A stretch of DNA of 15,290 nucleotides from Halobacteriales archaeon (GTDB lineage Archaea; Halobacteriota; Halobacteria; Halobacteriales; SKSH01), in NCBI GenBank assembly GCA_007118075.1, contig SKSH01000192.1, forward strand, positions 1 to 15,290, in the 5' to 3' direction. The position numbers and the translations under genes are program-made. Below are positions 1 through 7,008 of the stretch, one piece after another. Every line of letters starts with the position of its first letter. Within the stretch, counting starts at the first letter, position 1. Under the pieces are notes generated by a model. That model did not search any database and had not been told where the DNA came from. It saw nothing but the letters and a program-made list of their open reading frames with translations.

Positions 1-504
1 GATCCCTCCCAGACCGGTCGGGGACCGATCAACGATATCCTGCCTGACCCCGTCACCCTCCCGTCACACCATGGTCCAGACGTCCAGACGATCTTCCCAG
101 ACCTCAACATCGACACGCTCGGGTTGAAGGTACCGGCGACGCTCATGCACGTTCACGCGCTCAACATCGAACTGGAAGATGATCCAACCGCTGATGCAGT
201 CGCCGAGGTACTCGATGCGTCCAACCGGCTGTTCCTCATCGATCCAACGATGAACATCGATGGTGCCGGTGCCCTCAAGGAACTGACACTCGATGCTGGA
301 CGGCCGCGCGGAGACCTCTGGGAGAATGCGATCTGGCGAGAATCCATCTCGGTTGAAGATGGAGAGCTCTACCTCTTCCAGGCGATCCATCAAGAGAGTG
401 ATGTCGTCCCCGAGAACATCGATGCCATCCGTGCGATGATGGATGTTGCCGATGCTGCCACCAGTATGGAGATGACCGACGAGGCTCTTGGTGTCGGTTT
501 TTGA
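1..504 (+). CDS. gap: Type II glyceraldehyde-3-phosphate dehydrogenase, C-terminal part (5' truncated by window edge)
   Basis: Frame 1 is open from the first base to TGA at 502-504, giving 167 residues of a protein that begins outside the window. The segments VPATLMHVH, LWENAIWRESI and IHQESDVVPENIDAIRAM are hallmarks of the archaeal (type II) GAPDH C-terminal half. In the family this enzyme interconverts glyceraldehyde 3-phosphate and 1,3-bisphosphoglycerate with NAD(P) in the cytoplasm. The ATG at 124 is internal, because homology continues upstream of it (for example PDLNIDTLGLK). The NAD(P)-binding region and catalytic cysteine lie outside the window and cannot be checked. Family and truncation are secure; cofactor preference and physiological direction cannot be read here. 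Confidence 0.95.
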   Translation, partial: DPSQTGRGPINDILPDPVTLPSHHGPDVQTIFPDLNIDTLGLKVPATLMHVHALNIELEDDPTADAVAEVLDASNRLFLIDPTMNIDGAGALKELTLDAGRPRGDLWENAIWRESISVEDGELYLFQAIHQESDVVPENIDAIRAMMDVADAATSMEMTDEALGVGF

Positions 505-551
505 GATCTCTAAACCCGAGTCAGATAACTGCTCTCCAGTGACGCAGTCAC

Positions 552-564
552 CGAAGGCTTATCC
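552..564 (+). promoter_or_regulatory. Putative BRE/TATA promoter of hsp20
   Basis: CGAAGGCTTATCC is centred about 28 bases before the ATG at 589, the spacing expected for a leaderless archaeal transcript. Almost the same string, with one extra T, precedes rpl10e on the other strand (2426-2439). Recognised by spacing and resemblance only. Confidence 0.5.
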
Positions 565-588
565 ACCAGCCGATTCCTAGTCTGAATC

Positions 589-978
589 ATGCGTGATGAC
601 GACCGTGAAGACCCATTCGGTGATTTTTTCAAAGAGTTCGAGCGGATGATCGAGGACATGTTCGATGGGACAAACTCGATCCGGTTCGAATCGACCGCAG
701 ACGTCGGTGGACAACCGACACACATCGATGTCTATGAAGAGGAGGACGGACTTCTCGTGGTAGCCGATCTTCCCGGTGTGGAGAAATCCGATATCGGAAT
801 CACCTGTGATGGACGGGTGGTGGCGATCTCTGCCACCGGTGAGCGTCGGAGCTACGATGAACAGGTGCGATTGCCTCGGCAGGTTGACGAGTCGTCTGCC
901 TCAGCAAGCTACAACAATGGGGTGCTGGAGGTCAGGTTCGATACAGTTCGCGATGGGCATACCATCGATATCGATTAG
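589..978 (+). CDS. Hsp20/alpha-crystallin family small heat-shock protein
   Basis: A 129-residue protein. An acidic, Phe-rich N-terminal arm (about 1-35) precedes an alpha-crystallin domain (about 42-118) with the landmarks VVADLPGVEKSDIGI (about 57-71) and YNNGVLEVRF (108-117). The C-terminus ends I126-D-I128-D, fitting the I-x-I tail that bridges oligomers in this family. Small heat-shock proteins are ATP-independent holdases in the cytoplasm. The start at 589 fits a promoter box 28 bases upstream with essentially no leader. The stop overlaps the convergent ATP-grasp stop by four bases (975-978), so the two genes share their 3' ends. Family certain; specific clients or stress regulation are not visible. 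Confidence 0.93.
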   Translation: MRDDDREDPFGDFFKEFERMIEDMFDGTNSIRFESTADVGGQPTHIDVYEEEDGLLVVADLPGVEKSDIGITCDGRVVAISATGERRSYDEQVRLPRQVDESSASASYNNGVLEVRFDTVRDGHTIDID

Positions 979-1841
979 TCCGAGGCTGTGGTCTCGATGA
1001 GGGAAGCCAGTTGTTCATAGAAATCAGCAGGGTACTTCTCCACGGTATCGATCGTTGGTCGACCGTTGACCTCGAGGACGATTGGTTGCTCATCCGTCAT
1101 GAGGATATCAACACCAAGGAGCGGTACACCGAGAACCGAAGCTGCTGCCTCAGCCACCTCGACGACCGGGGCGGGCGGTGTGATCGAGAGGGTGGAGGCA
1201 CCTCGGTGGACGTTCCTCACCCAGCGACCGGATCCGGGATCGTGGAACCGACGTTCCACCGCTCCGGCCACGGTTCCATCGATTACGGTGAGTCGGAGAT
1301 CGAGGGCTTCAGGCACATACGATTGGAGCAGGAACGAACGATCACCTGTCGCTGAGAACGAGTGGATGAGATCGAGGTAGTCGAATACCCCTCTAAGACT
1401 ATCCTCATCCGTCACTCGAACGATGCCGATGCCCTTCGTGGCCGTGTTTGGTTTGATGACAACCGGTGGTTCGAGACGATGAAACGCAGACCGCAGCTCT
1501 GGCCATTCGATTGGCGAAGAGAGGTGAATCGTAGGTGGTATCTCGACCCCGGCCATCGAGAGTTTGGTGAGTGAGCCAGCCTTGTTACGGGTAGTGAGGA
1601 TGTTTGCTCTACTATTCACCCATTGGAGCTCATGAATCGCCGTCACCACATCCCCATTGACGATTCGGGCTGGATAGATGAAACCGACGTCGTACGACGG
1701 AAAAGGAGGTATCCCCTCAGTGAGGGAGGTGATTCCCGGCCCGGTATCGACGTGATGGACGGCAATCCCGTGTGCGGGGAGATGGCGTTTCAGTCGTTGA
1801 TAGGTCGGTCCACCAGACGCGACCGCCAGATCGATTGCCAC
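975..1841 (-). CDS. RimK-like ATP-grasp family ligase
   Basis: A 288-residue protein with an ATP-grasp fold. Visible landmarks are K87 in the N-terminal lobe, the VVIKPN strand with K130, the Gly-rich loop TATKGIGIV (133-141), LLQSYVPE (171-178), DLRLTVIDG (181-189), D245 in GVDILM, and the Mg-binding E257 and N259 in LEVNGRP. ATP-grasp enzymes of the RimK/LysX group activate a carboxylate as an acyl phosphate and join it to an amine or thiol; this protein's substrate cannot be read from sequence. It starts 22 bases after rpl10e ends, with no obvious promoter between, so it is probably cotranscribed with that ribosomal gene. Modification of a ribosomal protein is an attractive but unproven guess. 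Alternatives are amino-acid ligation in a small-molecule pathway. Confidence 0.85.
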   Translation of the reverse strand: MAIDLAVASGGPTYQRLKRHLPAHGIAVHHVDTGPGITSLTEGIPPFPSYDVGFIYPARIVNGDVVTAIHELQWVNSRANILTTRNKAGSLTKLSMAGVEIPPTIHLSSPIEWPELRSAFHRLEPPVVIKPNTATKGIGIVRVTDEDSLRGVFDYLDLIHSFSATGDRSFLLQSYVPEALDLRLTVIDGTVAGAVERRFHDPGSGRWVRNVHRGASTLSITPPAPVVEVAEAAASVLGVPLLGVDILMTDEQPIVLEVNGRPTIDTVEKYPADFYEQLASLIETTASD

Positions 1842-1863
1842 GGTCGCCTACTCACGCCCGATA

Positions 1864-2394
1864 TCAGGCGATCAAGAGTTCCTGTCCGCGTTCAACATCG
1901 ATCCGACACGGAGGAGAGATCTTGTTGTACGCCCGTCGAAGAGCGTCCTTGCAGACCTTCGCATCATCGACATCACACCAGATGGTGAATACCCGATCAC
2001 CCTCGTCTAGGCGCGCTGCCATCCCGACAACCTTGCCGAATGAGAGCCGCATCCCGTCTGAGACACGGTCTGCCCCAGCACCGGTTGCCTGCTTATTCTC
2101 ACGGAGGACGTGATGAGGATATCGACGAAGGATCATCTTGTAATTCCCCTCACCAAGTTGCTTGATCAAAAATCGGTTCGCGCTTAGTCGAGATGCCTCG
2201 AGGGCACCGTGGCGAATCTGGCAGGACTCCTCGACGACGAGGCTCATCTGCACGGGATAGTCATCCGGTCCGGCTTCACGATCGCCCATGTTGAACTGTG
2301 CAATCTTCGAACCTGGGATGCCCGTGATGTACTCACGTCGAGTGTATGGAGGCTTGGAGATAGCCCGGTACATCGAAGCCGGTTTGTCGGCCAT
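1864..2394 (-). CDS. rpl10e: Large-subunit ribosomal protein L10e (L16/uL16 family)
   Basis: A 176-residue protein starting MADKPASMYRAISKPPYTRR. The conserved uL16/L10e features are GIPGSKIAQFNMGD, HGALEASRLSANRFL, YPHHVLRENKQATGAGADR and SDGMRLSFGK. This protein sits near the A-site tRNA in the large ribosomal subunit. The open frame extends back to 2490, but that stretch overlaps the tfs stop and lacks family similarity; the ATG at 2394 gives the usual N-terminus. A TTTATCC box about 36 bases upstream supports its own promoter with a leader of around ten bases. The ATP-grasp gene follows after 22 bases. Length is normal for the archaeal family. Confidence 0.96.
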   Translation of the reverse strand: MADKPASMYRAISKPPYTRREYITGIPGSKIAQFNMGDREAGPDDYPVQMSLVVEESCQIRHGALEASRLSANRFLIKQLGEGNYKMILRRYPHHVLRENKQATGAGADRVSDGMRLSFGKVVGMAARLDEGDRVFTIWCDVDDAKVCKDALRRAYNKISPPCRIDVERGQELLIA

Positions 2395-2425
2395 GGTTGT
2401 TACGGTGAGGAGAGGCCAACGCCGT

Positions 2426-2439
2426 GGATAAAGCCTTCG
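2426..2439 (-). promoter_or_regulatory. Putative BRE/TATA promoter of rpl10e
   Basis: On the minus strand this reads CGAAGGCTTTATCC, nearly identical to the hsp20 box at 552-564. It lies in the gap between the tfs stop (2451) and the rpl10e start (2394), so rpl10e probably does not rely only on readthrough from tfs. Not experimentally supported. Confidence 0.5.
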
Positions 2440-2450
2440 AACCGACTGGC

Positions 2451-2780
2451 TCAGTTGTAACCCCGCCAGCGGTGACCACATTCCGTGCACTTGAAGAAAC
2501 GAGTAGGTGGTTCATCAGCGGATGCCGTCTGCTTGAGCGTGTACCAAGCTCGCTCGTTCCCGCAGTCGTCACACCGGACGCTGTCGGTCGTCGGTAACCC
2601 CTCATCGACCATCGAATCATCTGTCTCGATGAGCTCGGTCTCCGCCTGTTCTTCGACCGAGACGAACGCTTCAGCTCGCTCCTCATCTACGGGAACACTT
2701 GCCTCACAATCGACAGCAGCACAGACCATCCGGTCGCCATTACGATGCATCATCGAACCACATTCTGGACAGAACTGCAT
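2451..2780 (-). CDS. tfs: Transcription factor S (TFS), archaeal TFIIS-like transcript cleavage factor
   Basis: A 109-residue protein with two zinc ribbons. The N-terminal ribbon has C4-x2-C7 and C20-x4-C25; the C-terminal ribbon has C70-x2-C73 and C98-x2-C101. Between the last two pairs the loop reads QTASADEPPTRFFKC, carrying the acidic pair D89-E90 that TFS/TFIIS inserts into the polymerase active site to stimulate cleavage of backtracked RNA. The family-typical arginine in the RSADE motif is alanine here (A86, codon GCA), and the second half of ribbon 1 is CX4C instead of the usual CX2C. An upstream in-frame start at 2810 exists, but MQFCPECGSMM at 2780 is the normal family start. It sits between tRNA-Pro and rpl10e in the same orientation. 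Confidence 0.93.
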   Translation of the reverse strand: MQFCPECGSMMHRNGDRMVCAAVDCEASVPVDEERAEAFVSVEEQAETELIETDDSMVDEGLPTTDSVRCDDCGNERAWYTLKQTASADEPPTRFFKCTECGHRWRGYN

Positions 2781-2844
2781 CGTTGGTGAGGTGACCTCGT
2801 GACCGACCACCTTTCATCTATCCGATTGGCGACCGGTCATACGA

Positions 2845-2915
2845 TGGGACCGCCGAGAATCGAACTCGAGTCCTACCGCCCCCAGCGGCAGAGGATACCA
2901 CTACCCCACGGTCCC
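2845..2915 (-). tRNA. tRNA-Pro (anticodon GGG)
   Basis: A 71-base cloverleaf without introns. The acceptor stem GGGACCG pairs perfectly with CGGTCCC, followed by discriminator A. The anticodon stem TGCCG/CGGTA encloses the loop CTGGGGG, placing anticodon GGG at 2881-2883 (plus-strand coordinates), which reads CCC and, by wobble, CCU. The T arm has stem TCGAG/CTCGG and loop TTCGATT, matching the TTCRANT consensus. The variable region is four bases. The D stem is weak, with a G-U and a mismatched pair. CCA is not encoded, as expected for an archaeon. It lies between cbf5 (upstream, 65 bases) and tfs. Confidence 0.93.
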
Positions 2916-2980
2916 GCACGATGAGCAACGGTACTTCCGGTGAAAAGCAGTTCGTTTACACACCGTCGGTCGATGCCGTT

Positions 2981-3868
2981 TCAGACTAACACCCGATCAA
3001 GCGAGATGACCTCACCGGTGTCTGCATCCAGATCACCGACGACCCGGCCGATGCACACGGCACTTCCGTCACTCGTCGCACACACGACAACCGGAGTGGC
3101 TTCGTCTCGCTCGGCGAGTTCAGGAGCTATCTCGACGATACCAGGTGCGTACACCGGTGCACCACAGGCCACCGCCTCGGCTGTGTTGTCGGTGATCGTG
3201 ATCCAAGGGAGATGAGCCAGTGCATCCTCTGCGGGTCGGACCACCGCCTCGAACGCTGCGTCGTCATCCTCATCCTCCCAGAATCCAACCCCATCGGTGA
3301 GATCGTGCAAGGTGACCAATTCGGTGTCATCGAACGGCGTGCTCTCGATCCGTCGTAACGCTGCCATGTGTCCGCCCGTACCGAGGATCATCCCCAGATC
3401 ATGACACAGTTTGCGGATGTAGGTGCCTGCGCCACAACGGACCTTGAGCAGGATTCGGCGCCCGTCGTGTTCGAGGATCTCGAGATCATGGACAGATCGG
3501 ATCCTCAGCCGTCGTGCAACCGCACTCTTGCGAGGGGGGCGCTGATACAGTGGTCCCTCGAAGGTAGACACCTTGGACTGCCAGTTTGTTGGTGGATCAT
3601 CGTGCAGCTCAAGGAGGGCGACATATGCTTTATCTCCCCCAGTCAGGACTGCGGTCAATCGGGTTGCGGTACCAAGCAATACCGGGAGACATCCTGTCAC
3701 CTTCGGGTCAAGTGTCCCGAGATGTCCGGTCCGATCAATGCCGAGGATCGACCCGACCCAATCGGATACCTGATGGGAGGTGGGTCCAGCCGGTTTATCG
3801 AGTACCACCACACCGAACTCACAATGGGCATCAGGGGATCTATCTGTGGGGGCTGGCCGAAGTGGCAT
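2981..3868 (-). CDS. cbf5: Archaeal TruB-family pseudouridine synthase (Cbf5/dyskerin orthologue)
   Basis: A 295-residue protein. FGVVVLDKPAGPTSHQV (about 18-34) opens the TruB catalytic domain. The catalytic aspartate is D54 in GHLGTLDPKVTG; the family Tyr region is Y108 in GPLYQRPPRKSAVARR; CGAGTYIRKL holds the conserved R152. Residues from about 215 to the end form a PUA RNA-binding domain ending in VVGDLDADTGEVISLDRVLV. In archaea this enzyme works with Nop10, Gar1 and L7Ae on H/ACA-guided sites and also modifies tRNA U55. The start codon overlaps the cmk stop by one base (TGATG), so translation is likely coupled. Length and motifs are complete. Confidence 0.95.
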   Translation of the reverse strand: MPLRPAPTDRSPDAHCEFGVVVLDKPAGPTSHQVSDWVGSILGIDRTGHLGTLDPKVTGCLPVLLGTATRLTAVLTGGDKAYVALLELHDDPPTNWQSKVSTFEGPLYQRPPRKSAVARRLRIRSVHDLEILEHDGRRILLKVRCGAGTYIRKLCHDLGMILGTGGHMAALRRIESTPFDDTELVTLHDLTDGVGFWEDEDDDAAFEAVVRPAEDALAHLPWITITDNTAEAVACGAPVYAPGIVEIAPELAERDEATPVVVCATSDGSAVCIGRVVGDLDADTGEVISLDRVLV

Positions 3869-4449
3869 CAGTCGGTCGGAAGCTCGATGTCAGGAATCGA
3901 GTGCTTCCCCTCATCGGTTGCTGGATTGTGTCGACCGATTGCGTCGACGAGCAAATCAATTACCGTGTCCGGATCCCACCGGCTCGTGTTGACGCCAAGG
4001 TCGTAAATGGAGCGATCACCGATATCGATTCCATAGTACTCCCGGTACCGTTTGGCCTCGCTCTCCTCGCGACGTCTGGTTTCATCGGCGATGACATCGG
4101 CCTCGCCACCCTCTCGATCAGCAATCCTGGCACTTCTGACCTCGACCGGGGCATCCAACCAGAACTTGAAATCTGCCTGCGCTCCAGCCAACCAACCGGC
4201 GAGGCGAGATTCGAGGACGACATCGTCTCGCTCGATTGCGACCGATTGCAGCCGACGGTCAAGCTCGAGATCGATCGATTGGTCGGATTCAGCCAGTTCG
4301 TTCAACTCAACGACCGTGAGGCTTCGATCGCGCGCAACCGCTCTGAAGATATCCCCGCCGCTGATATGCTCGAGGTCCAACCGTTCGGCCAGGGCTACGG
4401 CCGTGGTGGTCTTGCCCCCGCCGGGGGGGCCGGACACGGTCAGTAACAT
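3868..4449 (-). CDS. cmk: Cytidylate kinase, archaeal type
   Basis: A 193-residue P-loop kinase starting MLLTVSGPPGGGKTT, with Walker A at residues 7-15. HISGGDIFR is the nucleotide-binding segment. LESRLAGWLAG, FKFWLDAPVEVRSARIADRE and KRYREYYGIDIGDRSIYDL are characteristic of archaeal Cmk. It phosphorylates (d)CMP with ATP in pyrimidine nucleotide metabolism. The reading frame extends to 4476, but the ATG at 4449 gives the family N-terminus. A CCTTTGTAC box about 26 bases upstream (4471-4479) could start a leaderless message. It lies 39 bases after DUF106 and overlaps cbf5 by one base, forming the usual DUF106-cmk-cbf5 run. Confidence 0.94.
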   Translation of the reverse strand: MLLTVSGPPGGGKTTTAVALAERLDLEHISGGDIFRAVARDRSLTVVELNELAESDQSIDLELDRRLQSVAIERDDVVLESRLAGWLAGAQADFKFWLDAPVEVRSARIADREGGEADVIADETRRREESEAKRYREYYGIDIGDRSIYDLGVNTSRWDPDTVIDLLVDAIGRHNPATDEGKHSIPDIELPTD

Positions 4450-4488
4450 ACCGATGCGAGGCTCTCCGGTGTACAAAGGCGTTTCCGA

Positions 4489-5379
4489 TTAGCTGGACGG
4501 GGATGTCCGGATGTTCAGGACTTTCCGGATGAGTTGGCCGAAGCCGATCGAACAGAGGATGTACCAGAGGATCCACGTCGGCATCGGACCGATCAAGGTC
4601 CCATCCCATCGAGCCTCACCGAGGAACGGCATGACGACCTCGGGATCCTCGAGGTCACCAGTGCCGACGAACCACCAGAGCCAAAGGAACACTGGAATCG
4701 TCAACACCATGATCCATACCATCGGTCTGAACTGGGCTTTGAACATCTCGAGCATTCCACCCATCGCCTCGAGTTGTTGTTCTTGGATCCGTTCGAGTGC
4801 CTCCTCATCTCCGGCCTCCTCGGCTGCCTTACGCCGTTCCTGAACGGTCTGCATCTGCTCCTGATAGGCTCCGATGACCTCACGGTCCATTAGGTTCGCC
4901 TGGAGCAGTGCCGAGTACAAACCCGTCACCAGCGCAAGGACTAAGACGAGGGAGAAGAAGGGCATCGAACTTTCAATCGGAGCAATCACGAGATTGATTG
5001 TCTGGCCAATCTGATCTCGAAATGGATCGTACCAGTACGCCACGAAGAAAGAAATCGTGACCAGCCCGGCAATCTTATCGTAGATAGTCCAATTGACCTC
5101 AGCATCGATGTCCTCAAGCTCGAGGGTCAGCGGTTCGTACCCCTCATCGAGGACCTCCTGGATACCCGAGGGATCAGCAAGTACGAACCCCTCCTCACCG
5201 CTCTCGAGCACTCCTTCCTGGATGAGCCGGCCCCACTGACCACTTGTGAGATCTTCCTTGACATCACGCCACTCTACTTCATCCCCATCCTCCGTGAAAT
5301 CACGGATGATGGCGATGGCTTTGGAGAACTCCTCATCCTCCTGCATAAGCGACTTCGCACGGTCCGCAGCGTGACCCAT
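4489..5379 (-). CDS. DUF106 family membrane protein (EMC3/TMCO1, Oxa1-superfamily insertase)
   Basis: A 296-residue membrane protein. A soluble N-terminal part (about 13-90) precedes four hydrophobic segments at roughly 101-117, 141-160, 219-238 and 267-285. A charged Gln/Glu-rich stretch between the second and third (about 163-205, with VQERRKAAEEAGDEEALERI) looks like the cytosolic coiled coil of DUF106 proteins, and the following LEAMGGMLEMFKAQFRPM leads into the third membrane segment. DUF106 is the archaeal branch of the Oxa1/EMC3 insertases and probably helps insert membrane proteins. In haloarchaea it is usually flanked by adk and cmk; here cmk follows, but adk is separated by a divergent pilin-like gene. 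Family assignment strong; function is from homology. Confidence 0.88.
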   Translation of the reverse strand: MGHAADRAKSLMQEDEEFSKAIAIIRDFTEDGDEVEWRDVKEDLTSGQWGRLIQEGVLESGEEGFVLADPSGIQEVLDEGYEPLTLELEDIDAEVNWTIYDKIAGLVTISFFVAYWYDPFRDQIGQTINLVIAPIESSMPFFSLVLVLALVTGLYSALLQANLMDREVIGAYQEQMQTVQERRKAAEEAGDEEALERIQEQQLEAMGGMLEMFKAQFRPMVWIMVLTIPVFLWLWWFVGTGDLEDPEVVMPFLGEARWDGTLIGPMPTWILWYILCSIGFGQLIRKVLNIRTSPSS

Positions 5380-5448
5380 TCAGTGGGTGGTAAGGTACGG
5401 CTGGTTTTGAATCTTGCAATAATGTTCTAAGACCAAATTGGCAAAAGC

Positions 5449-5472
5449 TACCCCCATATAAAAGGAGGGGTA
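5449..5472 (+). promoter_or_regulatory. TATA box enclosed by an inverted repeat, upstream of the pilin-like gene
   Basis: TACCCC (5449-5454) and GGGGTA (5467-5472) are perfect inverted copies separated by twelve bases that contain the TATA-like ATATAAAA (5456-5463). The box is about 48 bases before the ATG at 5508, predicting a leader of roughly 22 bases. A repressor bound to the arms would cover the TBP site. The layout is visible; the regulatory role is inferred. Confidence 0.5.
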
Positions 5473-5507
5473 ACCTATTTCGTTCTCTAAATTGATAACA
5501 CAAAGGT

Positions 5508-7007
5508 ATGTCCGGAAAGTGGGATTGTCCCAGAGGACAGTCAGAGGTGTTAGGAGCCATCCTACTTGCCGGAATAGTCATTTTTGCATCTTTCCTCATT
5601 ATCGGTTTGGCTGTCGGTTCATTTACCACAGCTGAGAAGCAAACGACTGAGGAGGCCATCGAGCGACTGCTACTCGAGGTCCGTTCTGCTTCGACCGATG
5701 TCGCCATCGAGGGATATATGTCAAAGACAATATACCTCGATCCGCCTGAAGGAGCTGAGATCCAGGCTTCTGAGAAACCGACCAGCCTCGAGATCATCCA
5801 CCATGATCACGACGGGCCAGATGGTGAGAATGCATCAGAGGTGCTCCATTCGGTGGACGAGTTAGGGACCCTCGAGGTACACTATGAAGGAACAACGTAT
5901 GCTCTCGAAGGGGCAGGGGTCTTCAAACTCGACGAGACCGGCGGCTCACTCATCACTCCACCGAACCTTGCATTGCGTGGTTTCACGGCCAACCTACCCA
6001 TCCTACGGCTTGACACCACCGGTATTGCGAACGAGAAAGGAGCGGTCAGAGTGGTTGCTGGTGACCACGTGCGCCCGGCCTTCCCGAACCTTGAGGAGCA
6101 CTACAAGGAGACCGGCTCCCCGTACGATAATCCGGTGTTCAATGGAACGATCGAGATCGTGATCACCGGCGAGTTTTACGAGGGGTGGGGTCAGTTCTTC
6201 GAGCAATACACCGATGGGAACGTAGAGGTCGATCGCGACAATCAATCGGTCAGCGCATTCATCGAATCACTGTCCGAACTCACCTTCGACTCGACGGTCT
6301 TGACCACGAGACCCCCTACCATCCAGGGACAAGCCGCTAGCATTGATATGTGGGATACTGCTGAGCTGTTACCCGACAACTCCAAAATCATCGATGATAG
6401 GTTAGCTGAGCTGGCTGACGAGAACGATAACGGTGAACTAAACGATTGTGCAGATTTCGACATGGGTATTGTAAGCGGCGAGGACTGCACCATCACCGCA
6501 GGATCGTACTTTATCGACGGTGATCTTGAGCTACAAGATGATCTGGATATCGACACCAGCGACGGTGATGTGGTTATCGGAATCGATGGCGATCTCATCG
6601 CATCTGGTGGTGAGAGTATCGAGGTGATCGGTGAAGGAGATCATGGTGTTGAGTACTACATCAGTGGCATGTTGGATTTCGGTGGGGCGACATCAATCGG
6701 AACTGAGAACGAGAAAGTTGAAGCACACCGGAATATCATCTATCTCGGTGGCGATAGTTACAATTCAGGAGATGGTAACATGGAATTGGATGCGGTCATT
6801 TTCGCACCGAACGTACATCTCGAGTTCGGAGGGAATCCAACGATCCGTGGGGCGATCATCGCCGAAGAACTCTCCATCCAAGGAAACGCTAATATCTCGA
6901 TCGATGAAGAACTTGCTGAAATGCTAGAACCGATCGATGTCAGTCAAACCGCAACCCCCATCATGTACCTGCACATTACCGAGAACACCGCGGTTATCGG
7001 TGGTTGA
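5508..7007 (+). CDS. Pilin-like secreted/surface protein with class III-type signal (DUF7289-like) and beta-helix-like C-terminus
   Basis: A 499-residue protein. The N-terminus has a short polar leader ending CPRG, then QSEVLGAILLAGIVIFASFL, a hydrophobic stretch (about 15-38) placed as in archaellins and type IV pilins; prepilin peptidase would cut after G10. A central mixed region follows (about 60-280). From about 320 to 465 come short Asp/Gly-rich strands such as YFIDGDLELQDDLDIDTS, VVIGIDGDLIASGG and GAIIAEELSIQGNANIS, resembling a right-handed beta-helix of the kind seen in haloarchaeal DUF7289/DUF7305 proteins. Two cysteines about 14 residues apart (near 312 and 326) could form a disulfide. 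It is too large for a standard pilin. It runs opposite to adk and ends one base from the adk stop. Likely an anchored or assembled surface protein; exact role unknown. Confidence 0.75.
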   Translation: MSGKWDCPRGQSEVLGAILLAGIVIFASFLIIGLAVGSFTTAEKQTTEEAIERLLLEVRSASTDVAIEGYMSKTIYLDPPEGAEIQASEKPTSLEIIHHDHDGPDGENASEVLHSVDELGTLEVHYEGTTYALEGAGVFKLDETGGSLITPPNLALRGFTANLPILRLDTTGIANEKGAVRVVAGDHVRPAFPNLEEHYKETGSPYDNPVFNGTIEIVITGEFYEGWGQFFEQYTDGNVEVDRDNQSVSAFIESLSELTFDSTVLTTRPPTIQGQAASIDMWDTAELLPDNSKIIDDRLAELADENDNGELNDCADFDMGIVSGEDCTITAGSYFIDGDLELQDDLDIDTSDGDVVIGIDGDLIASGGESIEVIGEGDHGVEYYISGMLDFGGATSIGTENEKVEAHRNIIYLGGDSYNSGDGNMELDAVIFAPNVHLEFGGNPTIRGAIIAEELSIQGNANISIDEELAEMLEPIDVSQTATPIMYLHITENTAVIGG

Positions 7008-7008
7008 T

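Noticed and set aside
124..126. ATG at 124 as the start of a small plus-strand protein
   Set aside because: GAPDH homology continues upstream in the same frame to the window edge, so this is an internal methionine.
3586..4446. Long plus-strand open frame opposite cbf5 and cmk
   Set aside because: It is antisense to two well-recognised genes; the translation has no family pattern and is the expected mirror of acidic haloarchaeal coding sequence.
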